Source of the DNA: an uncultured Pedobacter sp.
Lineage (GTDB): Bacteria; Bacteroidota; Bacteroidia; Sphingobacteriales; Sphingobacteriaceae
Direction: 5' to 3'
Assembly: GCA_946478755.1 (NCBI GenBank)
Contig: CAMLDJ010000054.1
Span: 1 to 24,718 of the forward strand
DNA: 24,718 nucleotides
This document shows positions 1 through 8,603 of this stretch, in pieces. The position numbers and the translations under genes are program-made. The stretch's first letter is position 1, and each line of letters starts with the position of its first letter. The notes beneath the pieces were generated by a model. That model was not told the origin of the DNA. It ran no database searches and was given only the letters and a program-made list of their open reading frames with translations.

Positions 1-365
1 ATGCTTAGGTTATTATATCCATTATGCGAATGGTGATGAGGGGCAACCATTTTGGGCTTATCCACTTCATATAAAACATTCGGCTACCGGCTCAATATTC
101 CCCTGGTTACTCTTGCCATGAATTCTATGATTTAGATGATCAGTTAAATTGATTTTTTTCGGCCTGTTATTGGCGCGGACAGGTTCGAAGGAACAACATC
201 CCCCCTTACTCTAATTCTGAACTATGTTTATTCGCCATTTCCCGAAGCCGACCCGAATGAAACCCGAACAAGATCCCTTATTATGGCGACTTACTTACGG
301 GCCTGAACAAAGCCCTCTGCCATTCCACACATCGGTTCGAAATGCATTCTACCTTCGTTTTTTAA
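1..365 (+). pseudogene. possible frameshifted remnant of an unidentified gene
   Basis: Three stretches that read like protein follow one another on the plus strand in three different frames. Positions 2-121 contain YANGDEGQPFWAYPLHIKH, 148-303 contain LNYVYSPFPEADPNE, and 261-365 contain YYGDLLTGLNKALCHSTHRF before a stop at 363-365. A decayed gene with several indels would give this pattern, but so can chance in short stretches. I do not recognise a family, and the left end lies outside the window. Confidence 0.25.
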
Positions 366-604
366 TGTAATGATTTAGGTGTCATAGCCCCAATATAGCA
401 TCAATAAAAATGTGGCTGTGCGTTTTATGCGTATGTCGGCAGCTTGAGCAGGAAACACCTGGTAAATTCATTTAACGCGCAACACATTACACGAAAATTA
501 TATATTCGTAAATACTTAATCCCTCCTCAACTTTCTTGCCTGATCCAACTTTTGGCATTGATCCGTTGTATTTAACCCTTTGTCTGGCAGATATTTATGG
601 GCAT

Positions 605-639
605 AAAAAAAGGAAACAACTGTGTTATGTTGTTTCCTT
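605..639 (-). terminator. rho-independent terminator
   Basis: A perfect 11-bp stem (610-620 with 629-639) encloses an 8-nt loop. Read on the minus strand, the stem ends in CCTT and runs into a T tract (complement of A605-A611). It lies downstream, in the transcription direction, of the tRNA-like trace at 641-688 and of the TonB receptor fragment, and could end either transcript. Confidence 0.65.
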
Positions 640-640
640 A

Positions 641-688
641 AGTAGCCCGAACGGTACTAAAGTCGAACCAAATCTTCGAGGATTTGGT
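641..688 (-). other. tRNA 3'-end-like remnant
   Basis: On the minus strand, 669-661 reads GGTTCGACT, the core of a tRNA T arm. After a few extra bases, 653-641 reads CGTTCGGGCTACT, like a tRNA acceptor 3' strand, and a terminator follows directly. No cloverleaf can be drawn: upstream there is only an 8-bp hairpin (667-674 with 681-688). It could be a decayed tRNA or the tRNA-end copy left by an integrative element. The call rests on short similarity only. Confidence 0.3.
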
Positions 689-951
689 AAAATTAGCTTC
701 AATTAATCGAGATTTATAGTTGGCAAAAACTGAACTTCAAACCCCTATTCAGTACGATCAAAGAAGGGAAAAAGAAAGAAGGAAGGGACTACGACCCTAA
801 ACCCATTCTCTGAAACCAGAACAAAACGTTAATAGCGCAGTTGTGGAGATTTTTTTCAGCAAACCCCTTTAGGAGCTTGGTCTTGTAGGGCCAGAGGATT
901 GGTGATTAGTTGGTTTATTATTTTATTCATTGCATTTACCCAATACAATTA

Positions 952-2217
952 TTAATTTAAATAATCATCATTATGTATACCTCTCTTATTCTTTTTAATA
1001 GACGATTTAAGCCTTCCAAACTTATAGTTCACACTGAAATTGAATCGGCGATAATTGGTTTTTGAAGTGTACTCTGATACGAAGTCAGGGCTGGTAAACC
1101 CAGTATACCAATTTCTATATTTTTCAAATGGATTACTCACAGAGGCGGATATTGAAAGGTTTTTGTCAAAAATCTGTTTATTGAAACTAAGTGAAGAATT
1201 ATAAGAAGATCTTGATTTTCCCTGTAAGTATAGTTCGGGGCTATTTGATCCAAAGTCTATAGAAGTGCGTAAATTATACTTTTCAAAAAAGTAAGAGAAA
1301 GAAACATTTGTCTTACCTTTAAATCCCTGATTAGAGACGAATTGACCACTTGAAGTGCCATTCAACCATAAATATGATATTCTTCCATTGGCGTTAACCG
1401 TAAGGCTTGTTGTGATAGGATAACTGAAATACAAGTTGAAACCCAGATCATCATTCTTCCCGATGTTTTGGTAAGTATACCTCGTAACCGAGTCTAAAGT
1501 AGCAACCTGTTGTACTGCGTTATTAGCATACAGATAATTGACTGAAAGGTTTAAAGAGCCCTTTTTGAAATTACTATAAGTTAATTCAAAATTATGGTTT
1601 AGGACAGGATTTAGATCTGGGTTACCTGTTTCCCAATATAACGTGTTGGATTTATTTTCAAATGGATTAAGCTGTGTTATTCCTGGTCTTTGAATCCGCT
1701 GAGTATATCCTAGTGTTAAGCTGGTTTGATTTTCAAAGTTTCGTTGGAAAACTACTGTTGGAATAAAGTTACTATAACTACGATCCACCTTTGAACTAAC
1801 AGTTATAAAGTCAGCATTAATAGTAGTGACTTCCAGACGTACTCCCGCTTTAATGCCCCAATTCTTAAACTTTAACTGATAGGTGTTATAAAAGCCATAA
1901 ATATTTTGCAAATATTTAAATGAGTTTAGTGTATTGTCAGAAATTTCATTTCCACTTCCAGGCACAAAGCTTTTATAGATATAATCGCTATAATTATCTC
2001 TCAGTATAGCTTTGGCTCCACCCTCGATATTCAAAGCTTTTAAAGGTTGAACATAATCTAATTGCATGGTTTGTTCCTTCGCACCAGATTTATTAAACTG
2101 CCCCCTGTCATTGTTTTCATAATTATAACGTTGAGTTGCAATATTGCTATTGTTTTCGGTATAATTTGACTCGGTATATTTGTAAGATGCAGTTAGAAGA
2201 CGGACGATTTGATACTT
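952..2217 (-). pseudogene. TonB-dependent receptor, C-terminal half only (OMP_b-brl_3-like)
   Basis: The open frame reaches back to 2217, bounded by an in-frame stop at 2218-2220. Receptor-like sequence starts at that edge, well before the first ATG at 2067. The roughly 421 codons encode an outer-membrane barrel with alternating strands and the family hallmarks GYTQRIQRPGITQLNPF and TGNPDLNP, typical of the outer membrane protein beta-barrel family related to TonB receptors. Full-length members are usually around 800 residues, with a signal peptide, a carboxypeptidase-regulatory-like domain and a plug. All of those are missing, so the product cannot be exported or act as a receptor. The 3' end is intact. 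The 5' break adjoins the unexplained segment 2187-2366, which suggests a deletion or rearrangement rather than a point mutation. The original substrate cannot be told. Confidence 0.75.
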
Positions 2218-2366
2218 TTAGCCAGGTATTGAAAAAATTACCCAGTGACCTAAATGCTATAGACAGTTGAGGCTTGCTAATGCTTCAGCGGGTGTAAGAA
2301 CAGCAAGCCTAAAAGCACCTGGCAACTATCAGGTTCAAAATGCGGATGGTATCCCAATAAATAGCA
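2187..2366 (+). other. junction segment with short plus-strand coding-like frames
   Basis: Between the broken receptor and the GH31 gene, two short plus-strand readings look protein-like but are out of frame with each other: 2187-2270 (starts MQLEDGRFDTFSQVLKKLP) and 2273-2374 (contains LKAPGNYQVQNADGIPIN). An inverted repeat (2270-2278 with 2302-2310, 9 bp) lies inside. It may be a relic of the rearrangement that removed the receptor's 5' half, or just the GH31 transcript's 3' end. No family recognised. Confidence 0.25.
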
Positions 2367-4511
2367 TTATTTGATAAGACGCCATTCTTTTATATGATAT
2401 CTATTGTTTTTAAATAGGCCGTTCCGTTTAAATATTCCTTTGTTTTTATTCCATGATAAGGTGATCCGATTAAAATTTTCTTTTTCATAATTAAAAGTTG
2501 TACCGTCATCTTCAAACAAGGTCGCAGTAGCATTTTTTTCTCCGTAGACGTAGCAGGTAATTTCAAATACCGTGTTCTCTGTTACATTTGTAATCGGCTT
2601 TGCCAAAGGAAGTATCGTTCCTTCTTTTATAAATATAGGCAGTTCGGCAAGACCTGTCTTTACTGTATAAGCTTTACCACCTTCATATTTCTGGTTAGTA
2701 TTAAAGTCATACCAGATGCCCGCCGGTAAATAAACTTTTCTTTCATCCATCTTTTCTGTTAACGGCGCTGCGAGGATACCCTCACCTATCATGTATTCAT
2801 CTGAAAGATTAAAGGTGTTCTTATCCTCAGGGTAATCCATGACCAATGCACGAAATGGAGGTATACCTTTAAAATGGTAATCAGCAAAAGCATTATACAA
2901 ATACGGGATGAGGCTCATTCTGAACTCGAATAGTTTCCGGATATCGGCCTCAACCTCCTTAGCATTATCCATCAATTGGCCGGCATTATTTTTATCAATA
3001 TTAATCTGCAGCCAGGGCGGGTTTTGGAGATACCAGGAATTGAATAGTGTTTGTGCCGAGAGTACTGCCGTTTGACTACGACGCATAAAATCTTTTATCG
3101 AATTAGATTCTCTTACTTCCGGAGACCATATCATACCCGAAAAACCAGCATTCAAGGTCATTTTAATATATTGGTCATGGTCATAGGTATCGCTATATAA
3201 AGCAGCAGGATAGGAGGATGCAAATGCATTAGAACCGCGGACATCAAGGTAGGTACGCTTGTTTGAGCGCTTGTAAATATCATACACCGTTTTTTGATAA
3301 AGCAAGCCGAAAAGTTGATGCATCTGCTCCCCATCAATCCCCGATGGAAACTGGCTAAGTTCGGGAAAACTCCAGGAGTTGCTGCCAAATGCGATATTGG
3401 AGTTATCACATTCGTCCATTTTAAAGCCTGAGATCCCTTGTTTTACAAAGCTTTCATCATGATAATCGGCAAAAATCCGGCGCGCCGAACTGTCGGCGAA
3501 ATCAGGAACTAGGCCCCGCCAGACCAGGTAATCACCCGAATGTGGTTTCAAAGGCTCATAAAGCGGTGACTCCGGTGACACAAAAGCATGTTCCCATAAA
3601 TTTATCTGAAACCCCTGATCTTTCATGGTCGCAATAAATTTGGGCGGATCGGGGAAAAATTTTTTTGACCAGACATACGAGCATGAGTAGGCCGCAGTTT
3701 GCCATTTAGGCTCGATTCCCATCACATCGCAGGGAATATGATTGTCGCGAAAATATGCTCCCATTTTTATAACTTGCTGTTGGTTGAAATCGGCTTTTAC
3801 ACGATATTTAATACCTAAGCCCCAAATAGCAGGCAATGCACCACCTCCTGAAAATAAATTGTACCGCTGCATGACATTTTTCAGGTCCGGGCCTTCAAAA
3901 ACAAAAACTTCTATTCCTTTTGCACCAGGCACATCCACGGTTACATTGCCTGGTACTTTGTCAGGGCTTTTATATAACTCATCAACAGAATTTGCCTCTT
4001 TTTGGCCATGGTGTACCGCTTTTTTTTCTGCTTTTTTCGTCGCGGTACCACAATAAAAAGTGGTGTATCGCGAGGTATTAATCAATATTCCGTAGCCTTT
4101 ATTTGATACGTAAAAGGTTGTTGGGCCATGTGTATAACCGACATTATTTAATGGATTGTCGTTGATGATCGGTCTTACTTTTAAACCTCTTTGGTTAAAA
4201 GAGCCCAGCTGCATGCCAAAACCGTAAAGCTGTTCGCTATTCTCCAATGGGATCTCCACCACTATGCCCCTATCATTGGCAGTAATCGTGATATCAGCGA
4301 GCTTAAAAGGCAATCTGCCGGCAGGCAACTTATCGAGGGCTGCCTTCATTGGTAAAGCATCACAAAAAGCATATGGCGTAAATTTATCCGGCTGTCCTGC
4401 TGATATCTTGTAAATACCAGCTGAAAGGCTGGTAACCTGTGCAAATGTTCGAATAGCAGTGGCCTGTAATATCAGGAAAAGGGTAAGCGCAATAATTTTG
4501 TTCTTTTTCAT
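2367..4511 (-). CDS. secreted glycoside hydrolase family 31 (alpha-glycosidase)
   Basis: A 714-residue GH31 enzyme, which cleaves alpha-linked sugars with retention. Residues 1-25 form a signal peptide ending TFAQ, so it acts in the periplasm or at the surface. An N-terminal beta-sandwich (about 50-220) precedes the (beta/alpha)8 barrel. The catalytic nucleophile is very probably D366 in GFKMDECD, and the acid/base probably D441 in YSDTYDHDQY, followed by the GFSGMIW motif. Distal sandwich domains close the protein, the last (about 645-714) resembling DUF5110 with the FEDDG motif. The nucleophile motif and the later WSPEVRE differ from classic alpha-glucosidase GH31 (usually WxDMNE and W..DIGG), so alpha-galactosidase or another alpha-glycosidase is possible. 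No T9SS C-terminal domain is seen. It is the last gene of the utilisation locus, 137 bp after the toroid glycosidase, and its start follows the hairpin element at 4538-4599. Confidence 0.9.
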   Translation of the reverse strand: MKKNKIIALTLFLILQATAIRTFAQVTSLSAGIYKISAGQPDKFTPYAFCDALPMKAALDKLPAGRLPFKLADITITANDRGIVVEIPLENSEQLYGFGMQLGSFNQRGLKVRPIINDNPLNNVGYTHGPTTFYVSNKGYGILINTSRYTTFYCGTATKKAEKKAVHHGQKEANSVDELYKSPDKVPGNVTVDVPGAKGIEVFVFEGPDLKNVMQRYNLFSGGGALPAIWGLGIKYRVKADFNQQQVIKMGAYFRDNHIPCDVMGIEPKWQTAAYSCSYVWSKKFFPDPPKFIATMKDQGFQINLWEHAFVSPESPLYEPLKPHSGDYLVWRGLVPDFADSSARRIFADYHDESFVKQGISGFKMDECDNSNIAFGSNSWSFPELSQFPSGIDGEQMHQLFGLLYQKTVYDIYKRSNKRTYLDVRGSNAFASSYPAALYSDTYDHDQYIKMTLNAGFSGMIWSPEVRESNSIKDFMRRSQTAVLSAQTLFNSWYLQNPPWLQINIDKNNAGQLMDNAKEVEADIRKLFEFRMSLIPYLYNAFADYHFKGIPPFRALVMDYPEDKNTFNLSDEYMIGEGILAAPLTEKMDERKVYLPAGIWYDFNTNQKYEGGKAYTVKTGLAELPIFIKEGTILPLAKPITNVTENTVFEITCYVYGEKNATATLFEDDGTTFNYEKENFNRITLSWNKNKGIFKRNGLFKNNRYHIKEWRLIK

Positions 4512-4537
4512 CAGAATATATTTGTTTTTTAACGGTT

Positions 4538-4599
4538 ATGAAGCTTGCATAAGCTTATTCATTGTGTTTTGTAAGCTTGTAAGCTTATGCAGGTTTCAT
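4538..4599 (-). repeat. intergenic hairpin element, copy A (before the GH31 gene)
   Basis: About 62 bp nearly identical to 8534-8593. The ends form an inverted repeat: 4538-4558 against 4579-4599, about 21 bp with two mismatches. The core AAGCTTGCATAAGCTTA mirrors TAAGCTTATGC. In RNA it would make a large stem-loop just ahead of the GH31 start codon. It may tune decay or translation of the distal genes of the operon. It could also be a member of a dispersed palindromic repeat family. Confidence 0.75.
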
Positions 4600-4648
4600 A
4601 TAAGATGTGTATTCCAGATAGGAACTATTAAATAATTATTAAATATTA

Positions 4649-6793
4649 TCAGGGAGCTTTTTTTAAACCTTCCCATCTTACCACCCAGGAGCCATCTTTT
4701 GGCCAGCCAGGTTCATGAATGTTTTTATCACCATCCCAGCCGGCGGTCATTAATGCCACTGCGTACAATAAACCACCGTTGGAAGGGAAATAAGGATAAG
4801 GATTACCCCCGCCTACTAAACCGTGCTCATCGAATCCGAATTTTTTAGACGGGTGTAATAACAGGTCGACAGCTTGTTTGGGATGCCCTAATCTGGCTGC
4901 AGACATGGCGACCATTGGAAAGTCCCATCCCCAGCCGGTATCATATTTCCAGACCTCCTGCACCTTTTGGAAAGTGTTTTCCATGATCTGTCTGTTTACA
5001 CCATTTCCTGGCAGTACGCCTAAAACGCCGGTCATCGCCGGATGTTCGAAATTAAAATCGGTCCACATATTATGGATGCCTTCCCATTGTTCATAGCGGT
5101 TATCTTTAACCGGTAATGGGGCTAAGTTTTTGAGTACATTTTCCCATTTCGGTTTTGGCGGCAGACCTGGTCTTTTCCGCCACTGTATTGCTGTTTGCAG
5201 ACCAAAGCGCCAATAAGCCAAGTCAAAGGCCGGGTTCTGAGTTGTTAGCGGTTCATTGTTTTCCGAAACCACCCTTATCGGTGGCCCCAGTATATATTGT
5301 TTACGGCTTGTATCCAGAAAAGCATAAGAAGCTAAGAAATCAGCTGTTTTTTCGACGATCTGATCCCATTTTTTAAGCGTTTGTAACGTGGGGTGTGCCC
5401 GGTAGTCAAGTTCGGCAAAAAAGATGGGATGTGGCTGTTGCCATACCAACCAGGCGTGGTTTAAATCCGGCCATTCTCTACCATCCGGCCCTGTGCATTT
5501 GGGCCATCTGGCTCCATCATAGCCTTGCAATTCGGCCCGTTTAATTGACGATGTTAAGTTGTCTGAGTAGACATGAAGACTTTTATTCAATAGTGGCCAG
5601 CGATCCCATAGTGCATAGTGAGCAGCGTGCCACCAGTACATTTCATAATGGAAGCGTCCGTACCAACTATTATTGACGAGTCCCGTCTCCTGGGGCGGAA
5701 AGTTTCCTGCCGCATTAATGGCCATTACATATTGGGAAAGAATGATTCGCCGTTCCAGTTCAAACCAACGCGGGTCCTTACTTTGAGACAGATCTATGGC
5801 GGCTCCACTTTTCCAGAATGCAGCCCAGTGCATACGGCTCCGGAGCTTGATCTCAGCAAATGAGGGTAGGCTGCCGGTGAGCCTGGAAGGAGAAAAGGAA
5901 AAGATGTAAGCAATTTCCTTATTTTTTCCATCCGGAAAAAAAACATAACTGTGCTCACCTTCTTTTTTTACAGTGCCGCTACCCGACCACTTGCAAGCCA
6001 CATGGTAATTGGTTTGATCCAATTGGCGGTCAAATAATGCCGAATTGCTGTTTTTTAACGTAAAGCGCGTTTGGTGTAATAGTGGGCTTTGATAATCTGA
6101 ACCATTGCTAAAATACTTTAAATTCGCATAAGGAAACTTTAAAAAGACACCTAAACGGCCTTGTCGAATAAGATCCGATTCGATATTAAAGCTTAAAATA
6201 TCCTTATTCGGATCACATATAGAAGTAACTTTAACTTTTTCTCCTTCCAGAATAAAATTGCTTTCCACAATGCCCGTCCATAGATCTACGTATTGAACAG
6301 GCTCCTGCAGATCATTCTGTTGCGCGGAACTGCCGTCATTTTTTTTTATAATTAATCCGATCCTTCCGAGGTTAAATCGGTGTGGATTACTGGACAACCA
6401 CTGGGTCAATTCGCTCTGACGACGGTCAGGCAGATCGTAACCGACCATCCGGCCATGGGTTTCCACCAAGGTTTGTTTGAAGTCGCCAGGCTGCATACCT
6501 TTAGGCGGAGGGGTGCTATGCCAGCTCCATTGCGACATCGTGGTAAATTGGTCGTTAAACGTTTGCATCCCGGTAATATCAAACCCATAAGCAAAGTTAC
6601 CATTGCCCACTTGGGTTGGCCCCTCGGATTTAGCATTAGTAATTTTTAGATTATGGCGACTAACTAATGCATGTCGATCAATAGTTCCCGGGGTAAGGTG
6701 TTGCGCTTGTACACTTACCCCACTAAGAATAAATAACAATAGAACGGACTTCTTTTTTATACACGCATTCAAACTTAAAAAAGTAATAATCAT
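4649..6793 (-). CDS. (alpha/alpha)6-toroid glycosidase, GH65/GH95-like
   Basis: A 714-residue exported protein. The hydrophobic segment after KKK (about residues 16-30, ending VQAQ) is a signal peptide. The residues before it are unusual, so the true start may be a little downstream. An N-terminal beta-rich region (about 40-320) contains the QVGNGNFAYG motif seen at the start of GH65- and GH95-type enzymes. It is followed by a helical toroid (about 340-690) with NNSWYGRFHYEMYWWHAAHY, NMWTDFNFEHPAMTG and a C-terminal YFPSNGGLLYAVALM. This is the layout of six-hairpin glycosidases or phosphorylases. I cannot name the catalytic acid with certainty; E384 in HYEMYWWH is a candidate. It sits between susD (75 bp) and the GH31 gene (137 bp) in one transcription unit. 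Exact CAZy family and substrate are unknown; an alpha-linked glycan is inferred from the neighbour and the fold. Confidence 0.7.
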   Translation of the reverse strand: MIITFLSLNACIKKKSVLLLFILSGVSVQAQHLTPGTIDRHALVSRHNLKITNAKSEGPTQVGNGNFAYGFDITGMQTFNDQFTTMSQWSWHSTPPPKGMQPGDFKQTLVETHGRMVGYDLPDRRQSELTQWLSSNPHRFNLGRIGLIIKKNDGSSAQQNDLQEPVQYVDLWTGIVESNFILEGEKVKVTSICDPNKDILSFNIESDLIRQGRLGVFLKFPYANLKYFSNGSDYQSPLLHQTRFTLKNSNSALFDRQLDQTNYHVACKWSGSGTVKKEGEHSYVFFPDGKNKEIAYIFSFSPSRLTGSLPSFAEIKLRSRMHWAAFWKSGAAIDLSQSKDPRWFELERRIILSQYVMAINAAGNFPPQETGLVNNSWYGRFHYEMYWWHAAHYALWDRWPLLNKSLHVYSDNLTSSIKRAELQGYDGARWPKCTGPDGREWPDLNHAWLVWQQPHPIFFAELDYRAHPTLQTLKKWDQIVEKTADFLASYAFLDTSRKQYILGPPIRVVSENNEPLTTQNPAFDLAYWRFGLQTAIQWRKRPGLPPKPKWENVLKNLAPLPVKDNRYEQWEGIHNMWTDFNFEHPAMTGVLGVLPGNGVNRQIMENTFQKVQEVWKYDTGWGWDFPMVAMSAARLGHPKQAVDLLLHPSKKFGFDEHGLVGGGNPYPYFPSNGGLLYAVALMTAGWDGDKNIHEPGWPKDGSWVVRWEGLKKAP

Positions 6794-6817
6794 TTTAAAT
6801 AAATAAGAAATGGAAGA

Positions 6818-6857
6818 ATATAATAAGGCGGTTGCATGAACAACCGCCTTATTATAT
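6818..6857 (-). terminator. long perfect hairpin between susD and the toroid glycosidase gene
   Basis: A 17-bp perfect stem (6818-6834 with 6841-6857) with a 6-nt loop starts 12 bp after the susD stop codon. On the minus strand only a weak T-rich tract (TATTATATTCTT) follows. It may therefore be a partial terminator or an mRNA-stabilising 3' structure that lets SusC/SusD accumulate above the enzymes, rather than a hard stop. Confidence 0.55.
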
Positions 6858-6868
6858 ATGAGTTGAAT

Positions 6869-8506
6869 TTATTGATATCCAAGGTTTTGCTTAATCGAAC
6901 CTTGACTTTTGTCTACTTCTGCACGTGCGAACGGCATCAGATACTGATGTTCCAAAAATTTACTATCCCTCAATTTAACAATATTGTAGGTTTTTGTCCC
7001 GTTGGCCAGTTTAACGATATCCATGCGCAGAAGTGGCTGGTTCAATTCTACAGTTGCTATCTTCCATCGGCGAACATCAAAGAACCTTTGCTCTTCAAAG
7101 GCAAGTTCTACCCTTCGCTCATTCTGTATGCGGCTTCTGAGCGCTTCACCCGTATCCGTAACCGGCGGCATGTGTACACTTGCACGGCTCCTTACCAAAT
7201 TCAGGTATTCCCTCGCTGTGCCCTCATCATCCAATTCAAATTTTGCTTCAGCATAATTCAACAATACCTCGGCATAGCGAAAGAAGATCCAGGGATTAGT
7301 AGGTCTTACACTGGACCCTGAAGGAGGAATGCTTTCTACCAAAAACTTCTTGAAATTATAAGAAGTAAGCGAGGCATTAAAGCCTGAACTGCTTTCCGGG
7401 GAGTCCTGCCCTCCATGAAACGTTTCTGTTACCCTGCCAGCCCAAACAGAACCGTCGTGCAGGATTGAAGCATCGAACCTTGGATCGCGACCACTGTATG
7501 GGTTGGCCGGATCATAACCAGAACCCGGATTTAAGACCAGGGTACCGTCATTTTGTACAAGGTAGGGTTGTTTTCCGGTAGCTAACATCTCATAAGCATT
7601 CACAAGATTCTGCGACGGATTATCTGACCCATAACCATTAGAGCCGTTACGCCCCTGTTCAAGATTAAAACCAGTGCCTCCGGTATTGTTAGCTTGTGTA
7701 AACTGACGTGCGAAAATAACCTCTTTGTTATTACTCAAGAAAGTTGCCTGATAATCGTCATTTAATTCATAGCCAACGTCAAGCAGTGCGGCTGCAGCGT
7801 CTGCAGCTGCCTGCCACTTTGCTCGATCATGACCTGGATTATTTAGCGCACTGGCGGCATAAAGTAATACACGTGCTTTTAATGCAAGGCAGGCATTCTT
7901 TGAAGCTCTGCCTAACTCAGCAGCCGGTTGATCGGCAGGCAGTAATTTTGCTGCATCATCAAGTTCCGCTACGATGAATTTCACACAGTCATCATAAGAA
8001 GCTTGTGAAACTGCAAAATCATCACGAAGACCAAAAACTTTGGTGATCAACGGAACACTGCCATACCGCCATATCAAATTTGCATAAATGTAGGCCCTGA
8101 TAAATTTCATTTCGCCCGTAGTACTATTTTTAAAGCTTGCTTCGCCCGGAGCCGCGTCAATCTTAGAAAAAAATATGTTGATACTACGGATATACCCATA
8201 AGCGAAATTGAAATAGTTGATTTTGTTAGAAAGTCCGGCAACATTATCCTGTGTTAGTTCGCCTCTTTGTAATACAGACAGATTACCAGAGCCATGTATG
8301 TTGAAAGTCTCATCAGATGCCGAGGATAGCAAATCCTGCTGAAATCCATGCTGCATAGAATTATAAGCTGAATTCACATATAATTGCATCAGAGCGGGGT
8401 CGGTCCAGGTATCTGCCTCGGATATTTTATCCAAAGGTGTCAGGTCCAGCTTATTACACGAACTCGCAGTAAAAATAATAAGTATGCTATAAAATATCTT
8501 TTTCAT
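6869..8506 (-). CDS. susD: SusD/RagB-family nutrient-binding lipoprotein
   Basis: A 545-residue outer-membrane lipoprotein that caps the SusC channel and binds the glycan. The signal peptide ends in the lipobox TASSC, so C17 would be lipidated. The mature start (CNKLDLTPLDKISEADTWTD) is the standard SusD opening. A helical TPR-like core follows (for example AKLLPADQ and ACLALKARVLLYAASA). The C-terminal signature is present: FFRYAEVLLNYAEAKFE and ELAFEEQRFFDVRRWKIA. Length is normal for the family. It lies 97 bp downstream of susC, as usual for a SusCD pair, with the hairpin element 8534-8593 in the gap. The symbol indicates the family; the bound polysaccharide is unknown, and no SusE/SusF-type gene follows. 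Confidence 0.95.
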   Translation of the reverse strand: MKKIFYSILIIFTASSCNKLDLTPLDKISEADTWTDPALMQLYVNSAYNSMQHGFQQDLLSSASDETFNIHGSGNLSVLQRGELTQDNVAGLSNKINYFNFAYGYIRSINIFFSKIDAAPGEASFKNSTTGEMKFIRAYIYANLIWRYGSVPLITKVFGLRDDFAVSQASYDDCVKFIVAELDDAAKLLPADQPAAELGRASKNACLALKARVLLYAASALNNPGHDRAKWQAAADAAAALLDVGYELNDDYQATFLSNNKEVIFARQFTQANNTGGTGFNLEQGRNGSNGYGSDNPSQNLVNAYEMLATGKQPYLVQNDGTLVLNPGSGYDPANPYSGRDPRFDASILHDGSVWAGRVTETFHGGQDSPESSSGFNASLTSYNFKKFLVESIPPSGSSVRPTNPWIFFRYAEVLLNYAEAKFELDDEGTAREYLNLVRSRASVHMPPVTDTGEALRSRIQNERRVELAFEEQRFFDVRRWKIATVELNQPLLRMDIVKLANGTKTYNIVKLRDSKFLEHQYLMPFARAEVDKSQGSIKQNLGYQ

Positions 8507-8533
8507 CAGTATATAGTTTGAGTTTTAATGGGG

Positions 8534-8593
8534 ATGAAGCTTGCAAAGCTTATTCATCGTGTTTTGTAAATGTTAAGCTTATGCAGGTTTCAT
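8534..8593 (-). repeat. intergenic hairpin element, copy B (before susD)
   Basis: A 60-bp near-copy of 4538-4599, differing by a few substitutions and 2 bp in length. It keeps the same inverted ends (ATGAAGCTTGCA near 8534 and TGCAGGTTTCAT at 8582-8593), one arm having a one-base bulge. It fills most of the susC-susD gap. Placement of both copies directly ahead of translation starts within one operon points to a post-transcriptional role. Confidence 0.75.
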
Positions 8594-8603
8594 GTTCTTT
8601 AGT

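Larger units (their letters stand above)
366..951. other. non-coding, degenerate stretch
   Basis: I see no convincing gene here. The stretch contains the terminator at 605-639 and the tRNA-like trace at 641-688, described separately. A short minus-strand reading that stops at 516-518 (containing KYLPDKGLNTTDQCQKL) looks slightly protein-like but is too short to assign. The rest up to the stop codon of the TonB receptor fragment is featureless. Confidence 0.5.

Noticed and set aside
3742..4056. 104-codon plus-strand open frame
   Set aside because: Lies fully inside the GH31 gene on the opposite strand; composition is that of a shadow frame.
2367..6793. Type IX secretion C-terminal sorting domains on the two glycosidases
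   Set aside because: Neither C terminus shows the conserved sorting-domain pattern; both end in the enzyme's own terminal domain.
6836..7321. 161-codon plus-strand open frame
   Set aside because: It is antisense to the conserved C-terminal part of susD, begins in the intergenic hairpin and resembles no protein family.
4538..8593. Repeated palindromic elements considered as a CRISPR or insertion-sequence trace
   Set aside because: Only two copies 4 kb apart, no spacers, no transposase and no target-site duplication; they sit neatly in intergenic gaps.
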